A stretch of 64,000 bases of DNA from Pseudomonas sp. S31 (GCF_016648105.1 NZ_JACVVE010000001.1:1-64000); one strand, 5' to 3'; positions 1 through 9,514 are shown, counted from the stretch's first letter. A program made the numbers and translations. Notes: a model not told the origin generated them from the sequence alone.

Positions 1-32
1 ACCCCCCCCCCCACCCGCCGCCCCCCGTGGGG

Positions 33-56
33 CGGGGTTTACCCCGCGAATGGGGC
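33..56. repeat. Degenerate single REP-like element
   Basis: A GC-rich palindrome of the form gcgggg-tttac-cccgc followed by gaatgggg resembles one arm of the P. putida REP sequence that occurs as inverted pairs elsewhere in this window. It lies upstream of the OYE gene, next to an uninterrupted C-run at 2-12. Only one arm is visible because the window starts here. Confidence 0.45.
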
Positions 57-164
57 TCGACAGACGCCTCCATTGGGGACCCGAACGCCAGGATCCCGGT
101 CCCCCCTTTCCCGAATCATCCCGGTATCGTGCGCGCCATTGGTTTTCCCAACTCTGGAGCGACG

Positions 165-1262
165 ATGAAACTCTTCCAACCCCTGCAGATCGGCCCGCTG
201 ACCCTGCCCAACCGTGTGTTCATGGCCCCCCTCACCCGCCTGCGCAGCCTGGAACCGGGCGACGTGCCCACGCCCTTGATGGCCGAGTACTACCGCCAGC
301 GTGCCAGCGCCGGCCTGATCATCACCGAGGCCACGCAGATCTCGTTCCAGGCCAAGGGCTACTCCGGCTCGCCGGGCATCCACAGCGCCGAGCAGATCGC
401 CGCCTGGCGCCAGGTCAACGAAGGCATCCATGCTGCCGGCGGCCACAGCGCCGTGCAGGTCTGGCACACCGGCCGGGTGTCGCACACCTCGCTGCAGCCG
501 GGCGGTGAGGCCCCCGTGGCGCCGTCGGCACTGCTCGCCGATGCCCGCACCACCCTGCGTGATGAGCACGGCACGCTGATGCGCGTCGAGACCTCCACAC
601 CGCGCGCACTGAGCACCGATGAAATCGCCGGTATCGTCGCCGACTTCGGCCAGGCCGCCGCCAATGCCCGCGACGCCGGTTTCGACTTCATCGAACTGCA
701 CGCCGCCCACGGCTACCTGCTGCACCAGTTCCTCACCCCAAGCGCCAACCAGCGCGAGGACCAGTACGGCGGCAGCGTCGAGAACCGCGCACGCATCGTC
801 CTCGAGGCGGTCGATGCCGCCATTGCCGCCTGGAGCGCCGAACGTGTGGGCATCCGCGTGTTCCCCCTGGGCGGCTTCAATGGCATCGACAATGGCGAAG
901 ACCAGGAGGCGGCGGGCCTGTACCTGATCGGCGAGCTGGCCAAACGCAACCTCGCCTACCTGCACCTGTCCGAGCCGGACTGGGCCGGTGGCAAACCGCT
1001 GCGCGACGAATTCCGCGAGGCGATCCGCGCAGCCTACCCCGGCGTGATCATCGCTGCGGGCGCTTACACTGCGGAAAAAGGCGAAGACCTGATCGGCCGT
1101 GGCCTGATCGATGCCGTGGCTTTCGGGCGCAGCTTCATCGCCAACCCGGACCTGGTGGAGCGCTTGCGCGAGAAGGCGCCGCTGAACGAACATCGGGCGC
1201 AGTTCGACTATGCCAATGGGCCTGAGGGTTATACCGACTACCCGACACTCAAGCGCGCGTGA
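165..1262 (+). CDS. NADH:flavin oxidoreductase, old yellow enzyme family
   Basis: A 365-residue FMN-dependent ene-reductase of the NemA/XenB type. The family reduces activated C=C bonds, and often nitro compounds, with NAD(P)H in the cytoplasm. The TIM barrel opens with the FMN-contact stretch [11 protein letters not shown] and contains [16 protein letters not shown], where the His-x-x-His pair is the substrate-binding pair of PETN-reductase-like members. The FMN phosphate-binding end ([12 protein letters not shown]) is intact. I chose the ATG at 165 because a GGAG lies just upstream and the family begins MKLFQPL; the open frame extends back to 27 through REP-like sequence. The exact physiological substrate cannot be read from sequence. 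Confidence 0.93.
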   Translation: MKLFQPLQIGPLTLPNRVFMAPLTRLRSLEPGDVPTPLMAEYYRQRASAGLIITEATQISFQAKGYSGSPGIHSAEQIAAWRQVNEGIHAAGGHSAVQVWHTGRVSHTSLQPGGEAPVAPSALLADARTTLRDEHGTLMRVETSTPRALSTDEIAGIVADFGQAAANARDAGFDFIELHAAHGYLLHQFLTPSANQREDQYGGSVENRARIVLEAVDAAIAAWSAERVGIRVFPLGGFNGIDNGEDQEAAGLYLIGELAKRNLAYLHLSEPDWAGGKPLRDEFREAIRAAYPGVIIAAGAYTAEKGEDLIGRGLIDAVAFGRSFIANPDLVERLREKAPLNEHRAQFDYANGPEGYTDYPTLKRA

Positions 1263-1269
1263 GTGAACT

Positions 1270-1288
1270 GGGGCCGCAAAGCGGCCCC
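1270..1288. terminator. Hairpin between convergent genes
   Basis: GGGGCCGC-AAA-GCGGCCCC is a perfect 8-bp stem with a 3-nt loop, 8 bp after the OYE stop codon, followed by aataatta. It sits between the convergent OYE and LLM genes and could end transcription from either side. The T-tract is weak. Confidence 0.6.
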
Positions 1289-1305
1289 AATAATTACGGT
1301 CGCGC

Positions 1306-2286
1306 TCAGGTCAGTTCGGCCAGCGCCTGCGCCGCATAGGCATGTGAACGCAAGCGCGCCAACGGATCGTGGATCCGGCAATCGATCATCAACTCATCCG
1401 CGCCCGTCTGCGCAATCAGTGACCGCAACCCTTCCCGGACCCGCGCCGGGCCGCCGGCGATGGTGCACGCCATGACCTGCTCCAACACTGCCCGCTCGTG
1501 GCCTGGCAAGCCTTCGACGTAACCTTCCTGGGGCTTGGGCAGCAAGCCGAAGCGCCCGACGTGCAGGTCCAGCATCCATTTGCGGTGCGAGCTGGCCTGG
1601 TAATCGGCCTCGGCATCGCTGTCGGCGGCGAACAGGTTCACCCCCACCATCACATAGGGCTTGGCCCATTGCGCGGACGGTTGGAAGTTGGCCCGGTAAT
1701 GAGCGACGGCCTGCAACAGGTAACGCGGCGCGAAGTGCGAGGCAAAGGCATAGGGCAGACCCAGCTTGGCCGCAAGGTCGGCGCCGAACAGGCTAGAGCC
1801 GAGAATCCACACCGGCACCTCATGACGGCCCGGCACACCGTGCACCTGGCGTTTGCCGTTATCGGCCAGGTAGTCGCGCAGCTCGGCGATGTCCTGGGCG
1901 AAATCGCGCTCCGGGGCGGCGCCACGCAGCGCCCGCACGGTCGGGCCAGAGGTACCGGGTGCACGCCCCAGGCCCAGGTCGATGCGGCCCGGATGCAAGG
2001 TATCGAGGGTGCCGAACTGCTCGGCGATCACCAAGGGGGCATGGTTGGGCAACATGATGCCACCGGCACCGACGCGGATGTGCCGGGTGGCGTTGGCGAT
2101 CTCGTTGATTACCAGGGACGTGGCGGCCGAACCGATGCCGGGCATGTCATGGTGCTCGGCGATCCAGTAGCGGCTGTAGGCGTGCTGCTCGACGTGGCGG
2201 GCGAGCTGGCGGGATTCCTCGATCGCGTCGGCGAAGGTCTTGCCTTCACCGATCATGACCAGGTCCAGTACGGACAGGGCTGTCAT
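1306..2286 (-). CDS. LLM-class flavin-dependent oxidoreductase (luciferase-like)
   Basis: A 326-residue bacterial-luciferase-like TIM-barrel protein. It begins [10 protein letters not shown] and carries the characteristic [34 protein letters not shown] and [11 protein letters not shown] motifs of the alkanal-monooxygenase-like subgroup (group 1, YhbW-like). Members bind reduced flavin and oxidise varied small molecules; the substrate is unknown here. Length is full. The gene is transcribed away from the LysR gene that lies behind it on the same strand. Confidence 0.9.
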   Translation of the reverse strand: MTALSVLDLVMIGEGKTFADAIEESRQLARHVEQHAYSRYWIAEHHDMPGIGSAATSLVINEIANATRHIRVGAGGIMLPNHAPLVIAEQFGTLDTLHPGRIDLGLGRAPGTSGPTVRALRGAAPERDFAQDIAELRDYLADNGKRQVHGVPGRHEVPVWILGSSLFGADLAAKLGLPYAFASHFAPRYLLQAVAHYRANFQPSAQWAKPYVMVGVNLFAADSDAEADYQASSHRKWMLDLHVGRFGLLPKPQEGYVEGLPGHERAVLEQVMACTIAGGPARVREGLRSLIAQTGADELMIDCRIHDPLARLRSHAYAAQALAELT

Positions 2287-2353
2287 GGGGTCTCCAGATG
2301 GATTATCAGTGACGCCAGTTTCCAGGCTGTGGCGCCAGGGATAAACCCTGTAT

Positions 2354-2374
2354 CAGGCCCCATATACGGGCCTG
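2354..2374. repeat. Short inverted repeat after the LysR gene
   Basis: CAGGCCC-catatac-GGGCCTG is a perfect 7-bp inverted repeat 12 bp beyond the stop codon of the LysR gene. It lies in the 99-bp gap before the LLM gene on the same strand. It may be an attenuating hairpin or an operator for the LLM gene; there is no T-tract. Confidence 0.4.
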
Positions 2375-2385
2375 GAAGTCCCCAA

Positions 2386-3297
2386 TCAGTCTTCCCAGGG
2401 CACGCCCTGCTCCCAGCTAGCGACAAGCAGATCGATGAAGCCGCGCACCCGTGGCGACAGGTGCCGCTTGCTGGGGTACACCACGCGGATCGGGTCTGCA
2501 GGCGGCCGGAAGGCGTGCAGCACCTCCACCAGGGCTCCGGCGCGCAGGTCGTCGCCAGTGATGTAGGTCGGCAGGTGGATCAGGCCGAAGCCAGCCCGCG
2601 CGCCGTCGAGCATCGCTTCGGAGCTGTCGATGTTGAGGCGCCCGGGTTCCTCGCACAGGTGCAGGCCTTCGGCGGTGTGAAAACGCCAGGGCATGGATTT
2701 TTCGCCAGCCAGAAAGGCGATCTTGTCATGCCCGTAGAGGTCCGCCGGTACCTGTGGCACGCCATGTTCGCGCAGGTAGTCGGGTGAAGCGCAGGTGACG
2801 AACTGCTGCCAGGCGACGGTGCGGGTCAGTAGCTGCGAATCTTCCTTCGGCGCGCCGATCCGCACCGCCACATCGACGCCTTCCTCGACCAGGTCGACGA
2901 AGCGGTCGGTGAAGCGGATGTCGGCCCGCAACTCCGGCCACTGCTTGAGATAGGCATCGAGGATCGGCAGCACATGGCGCTGGCCGAACGACAGCGGCGC
3001 GGTCAGGCGCAAGGTGCCGGTGGGCTTGCCCCGGCGCTGGGCCATGGTGGTTTCGACCTCGTCCAGGTCATCGAGGATCTGCCGCCAACGCTCGTAGGCC
3101 ACCTGCCCCTCGTCGGTCAGGCTGAGCTTGCGCGTGGTGCGATTGAACAGGCGCACCGCCATGCGTGCCTCCAGCCGGGCGATGCTCTTGCCCACCGCCG
3201 AACGGGTCAGGCCCAGGCTCGCGGCTGCCGCGGTGAAGCTGCCAGCCTTGGCGGCACTGACGAAGGCGGCGATATCGCCAAAGCGGTTGGGTTCCAT
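2386..3297 (-). CDS. LysR family transcriptional regulator
   Basis: A 303-residue LysR protein. The N-terminal winged helix-turn-helix spans about residues 5-65 (AFVSAAKAGSFTAAAASLGL then SAVGKSIARLE), followed by the effector-binding domain. The ATG at 3297 has a GGAG nearby. The HTH resembles the CrgA/DsdC-type group often linked to quinone, aldehyde or aromatic stress reductases. It lies 99 bp upstream of the LLM oxidoreductase on the same strand and may control it; this is inference. The ligand is unknown. Confidence 0.9.
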   Translation of the reverse strand: MEPNRFGDIAAFVSAAKAGSFTAAAASLGLTRSAVGKSIARLEARMAVRLFNRTTRKLSLTDEGQVAYERWRQILDDLDEVETTMAQRRGKPTGTLRLTAPLSFGQRHVLPILDAYLKQWPELRADIRFTDRFVDLVEEGVDVAVRIGAPKEDSQLLTRTVAWQQFVTCASPDYLREHGVPQVPADLYGHDKIAFLAGEKSMPWRFHTAEGLHLCEEPGRLNIDSSEAMLDGARAGFGLIHLPTYITGDDLRAGALVEVLHAFRPPADPIRVVYPSKRHLSPRVRGFIDLLVASWEQGVPWED

Positions 3298-3423
3298 TAC
3301 AACTCCTGCGGATCATCGAGACCCGCTTAGATGGGTGCGTTTGCCGCCATTGCAAGGCGCGATGTGCCCAGGTCAGGCGTTTGAGCAATAGCAGGGGTTG
3401 GTCTGGCCCGCCGACTACATGCT

Positions 3424-4518
3424 TCAGCGACCGCGTTCGGCGCGGCCGCCGGAGAGCGCCGGTCGGTCCTGCCGTGCCGCCCAGGCCGCCAGGGGCAGCG
3501 GTGGCTGCTGGGTGAAGATGCGGCGCCAGATCAGCAGCATGTCCTGGCCATCGAACAGTCCGCCGACCCGCGGCCAGGCCGAGGGCGTATGGGCAACCCA
3601 GTGCCCCTGTGGATCGCGCTGGGCCATGGCGAAACGGAAGGTATAGCTCCCCGGCAAGCCCATGCGCAGATCGGTGACCACCAGCGCATCGCCGACTTCG
3701 TCATAGCGCAGCCAGTCATCGGTGAACCAGCGCAGGCGCTCGTGCAAGGGCACGCCGGCCAAGGCGCGTGCGGCTTCGAGGTGGCGCGGCAGGCGCAGCA
3801 TCTCCGGTGGTTGGCGGTCGAGCGGGCTGCTGATGGCCTCGTAGTAGTCGCCTTCCGGCGTCTTGGCCAGTACCCGCCAGACCAGGCTGTTGAAGGCGAT
3901 CGGTACGGCGCGCACGTCACTGACGGCGATACCCTGCTCGGCGAACGCCGCCTGCAGGCGCTGCTCGGCCATGATTCGCCCGGCCAGGCCGAAGCCCAGG
4001 TACGCCGTGCTGAACAGCAGCGCCAGGCTCAACCCGCGCAGCGCCTTGCCGGTGGCGCCCTTCACCGCCGCATAGGCCACAGCCAGCAACAACGGTACGG
4101 TGTACACCGGGTCGATGATGAACACCGCGGCCCAACTGAGTGGGGTCATCTGCAGCGGCCACAACAACTGGGTACCGTAGACCGTGAACGCATCCAGCAG
4201 CGGATGGGTCACCAGCACCAGCCAGAACGCCACGAATAACCTGGGAAAGGTGTAGCCTTTTTCAGGCCAACGCGTGCGCCCCAGCCAGTTGACCAGCCAG
4301 GCGAGCAACATGGCCAGGCCGGTGAGGACGAAAATGGAATGGGAAAAGCCCCGGTGGTAGGTCATCTGCGACACCGGATCGGCATAGCGGACAATCACGT
4401 CGAGGTCAGGCACGGTGCCCAGCGCCGCGCCGTAGGCGAGCGCACGGCGGCCCTGGATGCGACCGAGCACGGTGCCCTGGAGGGCGGCACCGAGAACGGC
4501 TTGGGTGATGGAGTCCAA
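3424..4518 (-). CDS. Membrane-bound metal-dependent hydrolase, YdjM/YbcI (DUF457) family
   Basis: A 364-residue polytopic inner-membrane protein. The N-terminal DSITQAVLGAALQ and the YHRGFSHS and THPLLDAF histidine motifs are hallmarks of the DUF457 family, and several hydrophobic segments occupy the first half. A soluble C-terminal part of about 150 residues follows. The start codon is TTG at 4516-4518, preceded by AGGAAA at a spacing of 9. That Shine-Dalgarno lies inside the right arm of a 12-bp inverted repeat (4520-4556). Family members are annotated as hydrolases by motif only; the activity is unproven. Confidence 0.85.
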   Translation of the reverse strand: MDSITQAVLGAALQGTVLGRIQGRRALAYGAALGTVPDLDVIVRYADPVSQMTYHRGFSHSIFVLTGLAMLLAWLVNWLGRTRWPEKGYTFPRLFVAFWLVLVTHPLLDAFTVYGTQLLWPLQMTPLSWAAVFIIDPVYTVPLLLAVAYAAVKGATGKALRGLSLALLFSTAYLGFGLAGRIMAEQRLQAAFAEQGIAVSDVRAVPIAFNSLVWRVLAKTPEGDYYEAISSPLDRQPPEMLRLPRHLEAARALAGVPLHERLRWFTDDWLRYDEVGDALVVTDLRMGLPGSYTFRFAMAQRDPQGHWVAHTPSAWPRVGGLFDGQDMLLIWRRIFTQQPPLPLAAWAARQDRPALSGGRAERGR

Positions 4519-4519
4519 G

Positions 4520-4556
4520 GGTAGGTTTCCTGAGTGTTCGGTGGAGGAAACCTACC
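4520..4556 (-). promoter_or_regulatory. 12-bp inverted repeat covering the RBS of the DUF457 gene
   Basis: On the transcribed strand GGTAGGTTTCCT and AGGAAACCTACC form a perfect 12-bp stem with a 13-nt loop. The downstream arm holds the Shine-Dalgarno AGGAAA and ends one base before the TTG start codon. In RNA the stem would hide the ribosome-binding site. It is also the first strong hairpin after benF, so a role as terminator or operator is possible. Confidence 0.6.
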
Positions 4557-4607
4557 GCTCGAAGCCCGGCGGTGCAAATGCCGGTGTGTGGCAAAGGGTG
4601 TGCTGGA

Positions 4608-5858
4608 TCAGAACAGCTTCCAGGTATACACCAGGGTCACTCGGTTCTCGTCGATGTCGCTGCGATAGTTGGACCGCGCCATGGCATTGCGCAGGCGAAT
4701 GCCCAGGCCCTTGAACACCCCTCCCTGCACCGCGTAGCCCAGCTCCAGGTCACGCTCGCGGTCACGGCCTTCGAAGCCCTGCCCGGTGTCGACGTTGTTG
4801 CCCTTGAGGTAGCGCACGGTGGCCGTGAGCCCCGGCACGCCCATGGCGGCGAAGTTGTAGTCGTAGCGTAACTGGTAGGAACGCTCGTCGGCGGAAGCGA
4901 ACTCGTAGGTCGGCACCTCGTTGCCCAGCGGCGCGATGTTGGCGAACACCCGGGGAAAAGCGCTTTCGCCGTACATGGCCTGATAGCCGGCATGGAAACT
5001 GTGGCCGCCAAGCCTTGCGGTGAACAGCGAGTAGAACGCCTGGTTGTCGATGCTGCCGAGCAAGGCGTCGCCGTCTTCGCGAGCGTTGAAGTAACCCAGG
5101 TTGGCGCTGAGCACCCAGTCACCGACCGGCTTGCTGTGCTTGAGGCCGACGAAGCCCTGGTGGTAGATGTCTTCCAGTTGCCCGTACCACAGGCTCAGGC
5201 TGCTCTGGTTGGCGTTGAAGGCGTAGTCGCCACCTACGTAGTTGAAAGCGTCGCTTTCGGCCTGGCGCTGCGGGACGTGGCCGAGCATGGCGTTCATCTT
5301 GCCGTCGCCGGCCTCGTTGCGCAGATGCGTGGAACTCAGGTGCCCTGCTTGCACGGTCAGACCCTGCAACTCGGCCGAACTGATGCTGACGCCCTGGTAG
5401 CTCGGCGGCAACAGGCGGATATCGCTGAAGGTCAGCACCGGCAGGTTGGGCTGCAGCTCGCCGGCGCGCAGCTCGGTTTTCGACACCCGCGCCTTGAAGG
5501 TCGGTGCGATGCGGCTGTATTCACTGGCGGCGCGCCCGTCGCCATGCACCGGCAACAGGCCGGTGTTGACCCGGTCCGGGCTGCTGTCGAGGCGAATGCC
5601 CAGCAACCCCAGGGCGTCCATGCCAAAGCCAACCGTGCCGGGCGTGTAGCCGGACTTGAAATCGAGGATGAAGCCTTGGGCCCACTCCTCGGCCTTGGAT
5701 TGCTGGTTGGCACCGACGATATCGGAGAAATCGCGGCTGAAGTAGTAATTGCGCGCGCTCAGGCTCGCGGTGGCATCCTTGAAAAAGCCGCTTTCGTCGG
5801 CAAGCAGCGGTTGGCTGAGCAGGCTCAGCCCAATGGCAACGCAGGGGGTATGGTTCAT
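4608..5858 (-). CDS. benF: OprD-family outer-membrane porin, benzoate-specific type
   Basis: A 416-residue porin. A signal peptide of about 20 residues (ending QPLLA) is followed by DESGFFKDATASLSARNYYFSRDF, the typical start of mature OprD-family proteins with a short periplasmic lead into an 18-strand barrel. The chain ends in phenylalanine (YTWKLF), the recognition signal for outer-membrane insertion. It is the last gene of the ben block, directly after benE, which matches BenF, the porin thought to admit benzoate. The substrate assignment rests on context. Confidence 0.9.
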   Translation of the reverse strand: MNHTPCVAIGLSLLSQPLLADESGFFKDATASLSARNYYFSRDFSDIVGANQQSKAEEWAQGFILDFKSGYTPGTVGFGMDALGLLGIRLDSSPDRVNTGLLPVHGDGRAASEYSRIAPTFKARVSKTELRAGELQPNLPVLTFSDIRLLPPSYQGVSISSAELQGLTVQAGHLSSTHLRNEAGDGKMNAMLGHVPQRQAESDAFNYVGGDYAFNANQSSLSLWYGQLEDIYHQGFVGLKHSKPVGDWVLSANLGYFNAREDGDALLGSIDNQAFYSLFTARLGGHSFHAGYQAMYGESAFPRVFANIAPLGNEVPTYEFASADERSYQLRYDYNFAAMGVPGLTATVRYLKGNNVDTGQGFEGRDRERDLELGYAVQGGVFKGLGIRLRNAMARSNYRSDIDENRVTLVYTWKLF

Positions 5859-5913
5859 TCCGAAGCTCTCTGGATCTTGTTTTTATGGATGAAGCGAATG
5901 GAATGGCGCGAGC

Positions 5914-7113
5914 TCATCGTGTGCGGTGTGGCACCTCCTGGGGTTGCGGGCGGCGCAAACGTAGCAGGCCATGGGCAAGCAGCCCGAACAGCAAGCCCCA
6001 GAAGGCTGCCGACAGGCCGAGGAAGGACACCCCGGATGCGGTGACCAGGAACGTGAACAGGCCGGCATCGCGCTCGCCAGGCTCGGCCAGGCTGCGCGTC
6101 AGGGCTTCGCTGATCGCGCCATACAGGGCAAGCCCGGCCAGGGCAGCGATCAGCGCAGCGGGAAATGCGGCGAACAGCGACATCAACGTGGCTCCGGCCA
6201 CCCCCAGTACGAGGTACAGGGCGCTGCCGGCGAGCGCTGCGACATAACGGCGGCGCGGGTTTTCGTGGGCTTCGTGGCCGGTGCACAGGCTGGCGGTGAC
6301 GGCGGCCAGGTTAAGGCCATGGCAGCCAAAGGGTGCGAGCAAGGCGCCGGCCACGGCGCTGGCGCTGATCAATGGGCTGGCAGGCGTGTGGTAGCCGGCG
6401 TTGCGCAACACCGCCATGCCCGGCATGAACTGCCCGGTCAATGCCACCAGCACCATCGGCAAGGCCAGGCTGAACACTGCGGGCAGGCTGAACTGCGGCA
6501 CGATCAGTTGCGGCGATGCCAACGCCAACACCAGCGCCTCGCTGCGAAACGCGCCGCTGGCCAGCGTCACCAATGCGCCCACGCACAGCACCGCCGCCAC
6601 CGCATAGCGCGGCTGCACCCTGCGCATCAGCACGTAAGTGACGAACATCGACAGCACCAGCAGCGGCTGCACCGGTAGCGCTCGGAACACTTCGATGCCG
6701 AAGCTGAACAGGATGCCAGCCTGCATGCCGGCGGCGATGGAGCCCGGCAAGCGGGCGATGATGCGGTCGAAGGCCCCGCTGATGCCGATCAGCAGCAGGA
6801 TCAGGTTGGCTACCAGGTAAGCACCCACCGCCTGTTCCAGGCCCAGGTGCGGCAAGGCGGTGACCAGCAGCGCCGACCCGGGGATCGACCAGGCGATCAC
6901 CACGGGAACGCGATAGTGCAAGCTAAGCAGCGCGCCGAGCACGGCGCTGCCCATGGAGATGGCCCACACCCAGGAAGACAGCAGGCCATGGGACAGGCCA
7001 GCGGCTTCGGCGGCGTGGAAGATGATGACCAGTGGGCCGGCGTAGGAAATCATCGTGGCGATGCAGCCGGCGACGATCGCCGACAGGGAACAGTCCTTGG
7101 TCAGGCTTTTCAT
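5914..7113 (-). CDS. benE: Benzoate/H+ symporter BenE
   Basis: A 399-residue integral membrane protein with about 12 hydrophobic segments and almost no soluble domain. The sequence is a BenE-family transporter: SYAGPLVIIFHAAEAAGL near the N-terminus and the FGCHGLNLAAVTASLCTG motif in the second half. It imports benzoate with protons. It lies between catA and benF on the same strand. A REP pair separates it from catA, so its expression may be partly uncoupled from the upstream genes. Confidence 0.95.
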   Translation of the reverse strand: MKSLTKDCSLSAIVAGCIATMISYAGPLVIIFHAAEAAGLSHGLLSSWVWAISMGSAVLGALLSLHYRVPVVIAWSIPGSALLVTALPHLGLEQAVGAYLVANLILLLIGISGAFDRIIARLPGSIAAGMQAGILFSFGIEVFRALPVQPLLVLSMFVTYVLMRRVQPRYAVAAVLCVGALVTLASGAFRSEALVLALASPQLIVPQFSLPAVFSLALPMVLVALTGQFMPGMAVLRNAGYHTPASPLISASAVAGALLAPFGCHGLNLAAVTASLCTGHEAHENPRRRYVAALAGSALYLVLGVAGATLMSLFAAFPAALIAALAGLALYGAISEALTRSLAEPGERDAGLFTFLVTASGVSFLGLSAAFWGLLFGLLAHGLLRLRRPQPQEVPHRTR

Positions 7114-7163
7114 GGGCTTCTCGCAAGACGTTGGCCAGCCTAGGGGCTGGCTCTTGTTCTGGT

Positions 7164-7235
7164 GTCGCCTGGTTCGCGGGTAAACCCGCGCCTACAGGGC
7201 GGTGTAGCAGCGGATTTACCCGCGAATCAGGCGAC
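7164..7235. repeat. Inverted REP pair
   Basis: Two REP units face each other: ttcgcgggtaaacccgcg and cggatttacccgcgaa, flanked by matching outer arms gtcgcctg/caggcgac. The whole element can fold into one long hairpin. It lies in the benE-catA gap. Such REP pairs are dispersed in P. putida genomes and can stabilise or end upstream messages. Confidence 0.85.
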
Positions 7236-7243
7236 GCGGCGGC

Positions 7244-8158
7244 TCAGGCCTCCTGCAGGGCCCGCGGCCGGCCGCTACGCTGTTCTGCGCTACTGCCCTG
7301 GGCCTTCTGCAACTGGAAGTCGAACTTCAGCTCGGCACGACGGCCGTCGGCGCCTTCGTGGAACACCACCTCACCCACCAGGCCATCACGGGTGGCATAG
7401 GCGAAGTCGTCCCACAGGTACTTGTCGCCCGAGAGGTTGATCTGCGTGGTCAGGTGCCGGTAGCCCGGCGCGGAAATGAAGAAGTGCACGTGCGCCGGGC
7501 GCTGGCCATGCCGGCCGAGCAGGTCCAGGCACTCCTGGGTCGGACCCTGCGGGTCACAGCCATAGCCGGACGGCACGATGGTGCGCGCACGGTAGCGGCC
7601 TTCGGCATCGGTGACGATGCGCCGGCGCAGGTTGTATTCCGATTGGCTCTGGTCGAAGAACGAATAGGTCCCTCGGGTATTGGCGTGCCACAGGTCGACG
7701 GTGGCACCTGGCAGCGGTTGACCTTGGGGGTCGAGCACCTGGCCTTCGAGGAACATGACGGTGGCCACGCCCTCCTCGCTGCCATCATCCATGCGCACCT
7801 CGCCTTGTGCCAGCGGCGCGCCGGCCACGTACAGCGGGCCTTCGATGGTCCGAGGGGTGCCACCGGTGAGGCCTGCTTCAGCGTCCTTGGCATCCTGCAG
7901 CAGGTCGAGGAAGTGCTCGAGGCCCAGGCCAGCCACGAGCAACCCGGCCTCGCCCCGCCCGCCCAGGCGGTTGAGGTAGTCGACGGCGAGCCAGAACTCG
8001 TCCTCGGTGATTTCCAGGTCCTCGATCAGGCGCGCGCTGTCGTGCAGCACGCGCAGGATGATCTGCTTCAGTCGCGGGCTGCCGTCGTCATTGCCGAGGC
8101 CGGCAGCTTGATCGAAGAACGACTGGAGGTCAGCGGTGTGGGAGATTTTCACGGTCAT
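7244..8158 (-). CDS. catA: Catechol 1,2-dioxygenase
   Basis: A 304-residue intradiol ring-cleavage enzyme that converts catechol to cis,cis-muconate with a non-haem Fe(III). The expected ligands are all present: Tyr165 (TRGTYSFF), Tyr199 (PSGYGCDP), His223 and His225 (RPAHVHFF). The N-terminal helical linker domain (residues 1-105) precedes the catalytic beta-sandwich. I chose the ATG at 8158, which has GAGG 8 bases upstream; the open frame continues to 8188. It lies inside the ben block, the position of the second catA copy (catA2) in P. putida, so another catA may exist elsewhere. Confidence 0.96.
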   Translation of the reverse strand: MTVKISHTADLQSFFDQAAGLGNDDGSPRLKQIILRVLHDSARLIEDLEITEDEFWLAVDYLNRLGGRGEAGLLVAGLGLEHFLDLLQDAKDAEAGLTGGTPRTIEGPLYVAGAPLAQGEVRMDDGSEEGVATVMFLEGQVLDPQGQPLPGATVDLWHANTRGTYSFFDQSQSEYNLRRRIVTDAEGRYRARTIVPSGYGCDPQGPTQECLDLLGRHGQRPAHVHFFISAPGYRHLTTQINLSGDKYLWDDFAYATRDGLVGEVVFHEGADGRRAELKFDFQLQKAQGSSAEQRSGRPRALQEA

Positions 8159-8191
8159 GGGAGTTGCCTCGTAATTATTCTTTGCCAAGGC

Positions 8192-9514
8192 TCAAGCCGC
8201 GGCTGCCAAGGCCTGGCGCCGGCCGCTGGCCAGGTGCACGGCCATGGCCAGCGCGGCGATTGCGCCGGGGATGGCGAATGCCAGGAAATTCAGTTGCAGC
8301 GGCAGGTTGATGCCCATCAGCGCCCCGCCCAGCAGCGGGCCGACGATGGCGCCGTTGCGGCCGATGCCCGAGGCCCAGCCCAAGCCGGTGGAGCGCACCG
8401 CCAGGCCGTACATCTGGGCGGCACCGGCATACAGCAGGATCTGGGTGCCAATGGTGGTGGCGCCGGCGATGAAGATCAGCAGATACAGCACCGGCATCGG
8501 GCTGTTGACGCCGAGCAGGCTGATCGACAGCGCCGCGGTGATGAAGAAGGCGACCTTGACCTTGACCAGGTTGTAGCGATCGCCCAACCAGCCACCGAGG
8601 ATGGCCCCGGCCATGCCGCCAAGGTTCAGCGCCAGCAGGAACGACAGGCTGGAGCCCAGGCTGTAGCCGGCGTTGGCCATGAGCTTGGGCAGCCACGAGC
8701 TGAGTGCGTAGACCATCAGCAGGCAGCAGAAGAACGCCAGCCACAGCGCCAGGGTGCGCACCGCCAGGCCATTGCGGAACAGCTCCAGCACCGATGCGCC
8801 ACCGCCCTTGCGGTCGGCCGCCTGCAGCGCGTCGTCATCGCGCACGTCGCACTGCGGGTCGAGGCGTTTGAGCAGCGCGCGGGCCTCCTTGAAACGCCCC
8901 TTGCGCACCAGGAAACCAACGGATTCGGGGAGGTAGTAGAGAATCACCGGCAACAGCAACAGCGGCACGGCCGCAGCGAAGAACATCGATTCCCAGCCAA
9001 AACGCGGCAGCATGAAGATGCCGACACCGGCCGAGAGCATGCCACCCAGCGAATAGCCGCTGAACATGATCGCCACCAGGGTGCTGCGCAGGCGCTTGGG
9101 TGCGTATTCGTTCATCAGCGCGACCGCGTTAGGCATCAGGCCGCCACAGCCGAGCCCGCCGATGAAGCGGTACACGCCGAACTCGCTGGGGCTGCTGGCG
9201 AAGCCGTTGAGGATGGTCGCGCCAGAGAACAAGGCGAAACAGATGGCGATCCCTTTCTTGCGCCCAATACGGTCGGCCAGACTGCCGAACGCCAAGGCGC
9301 CGAACATCATGCCGAACAGCGCATAACTGCCCAGCGCGCCGGCTTGCAACGGGGTCAGGCCCCATTCCTTCATGATCACCGGCAATACCACGCCGTAGAT
9401 GAACAGGTCATAGCCGTCGAAGATCAGCAGCAGGCCGCACCAGGCCATGACCATCCAGTGGAACGGGGTGAAGCGGGCGTTATCGATGATCGGGTGTACG
9501 TCAAGGGTTCGCAT
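8192..9514 (-). CDS. benK: Benzoate MFS transporter BenK (AAHS family)
   Basis: A 440-residue major facilitator with 12 predicted membrane helices. The opening helix contains WCGLLLIFDGYDLFIYG with the aspartates typical of aromatic acid:H+ symporters, and the loop 2-3 signature GSLADRIGRKKG is intact. It is placed directly after benD and before catA. Its role is proton-driven benzoate uptake; substrate from family and context. Confidence 0.94.
   Translation of the reverse strand: MRTLDVHPIIDNARFTPFHWMVMAWCGLLLIFDGYDLFIYGVVLPVIMKEWGLTPLQAGALGSYALFGMMFGALAFGSLADRIGRKKGIAICFALFSGATILNGFASSPSEFGVYRFIGGLGCGGLMPNAVALMNEYAPKRLRSTLVAIMFSGYSLGGMLSAGVGIFMLPRFGWESMFFAAAVPLLLLPVILYYLPESVGFLVRKGRFKEARALLKRLDPQCDVRDDDALQAADRKGGGASVLELFRNGLAVRTLALWLAFFCCLLMVYALSSWLPKLMANAGYSLGSSLSFLLALNLGGMAGAILGGWLGDRYNLVKVKVAFFITAALSISLLGVNSPMPVLYLLIFIAGATTIGTQILLYAGAAQMYGLAVRSTGLGWASGIGRNGAIVGPLLGGALMGINLPLQLNFLAFAIPGAIAALAMAVHLASGRRQALAAAA

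Noticed and set aside
27..164. N-terminal extension of the old-yellow-enzyme protein from the upstream ATG
   Set aside because: The extra 46 residues translate REP-like sequence and have no family similarity; a ribosome site and the family start lie at 165.
7164..7235. CRISPR-like repeats (REP units)
   Set aside because: Units are palindromic, occur as single inverted pairs between genes and have no regularly spaced array or cas genes.
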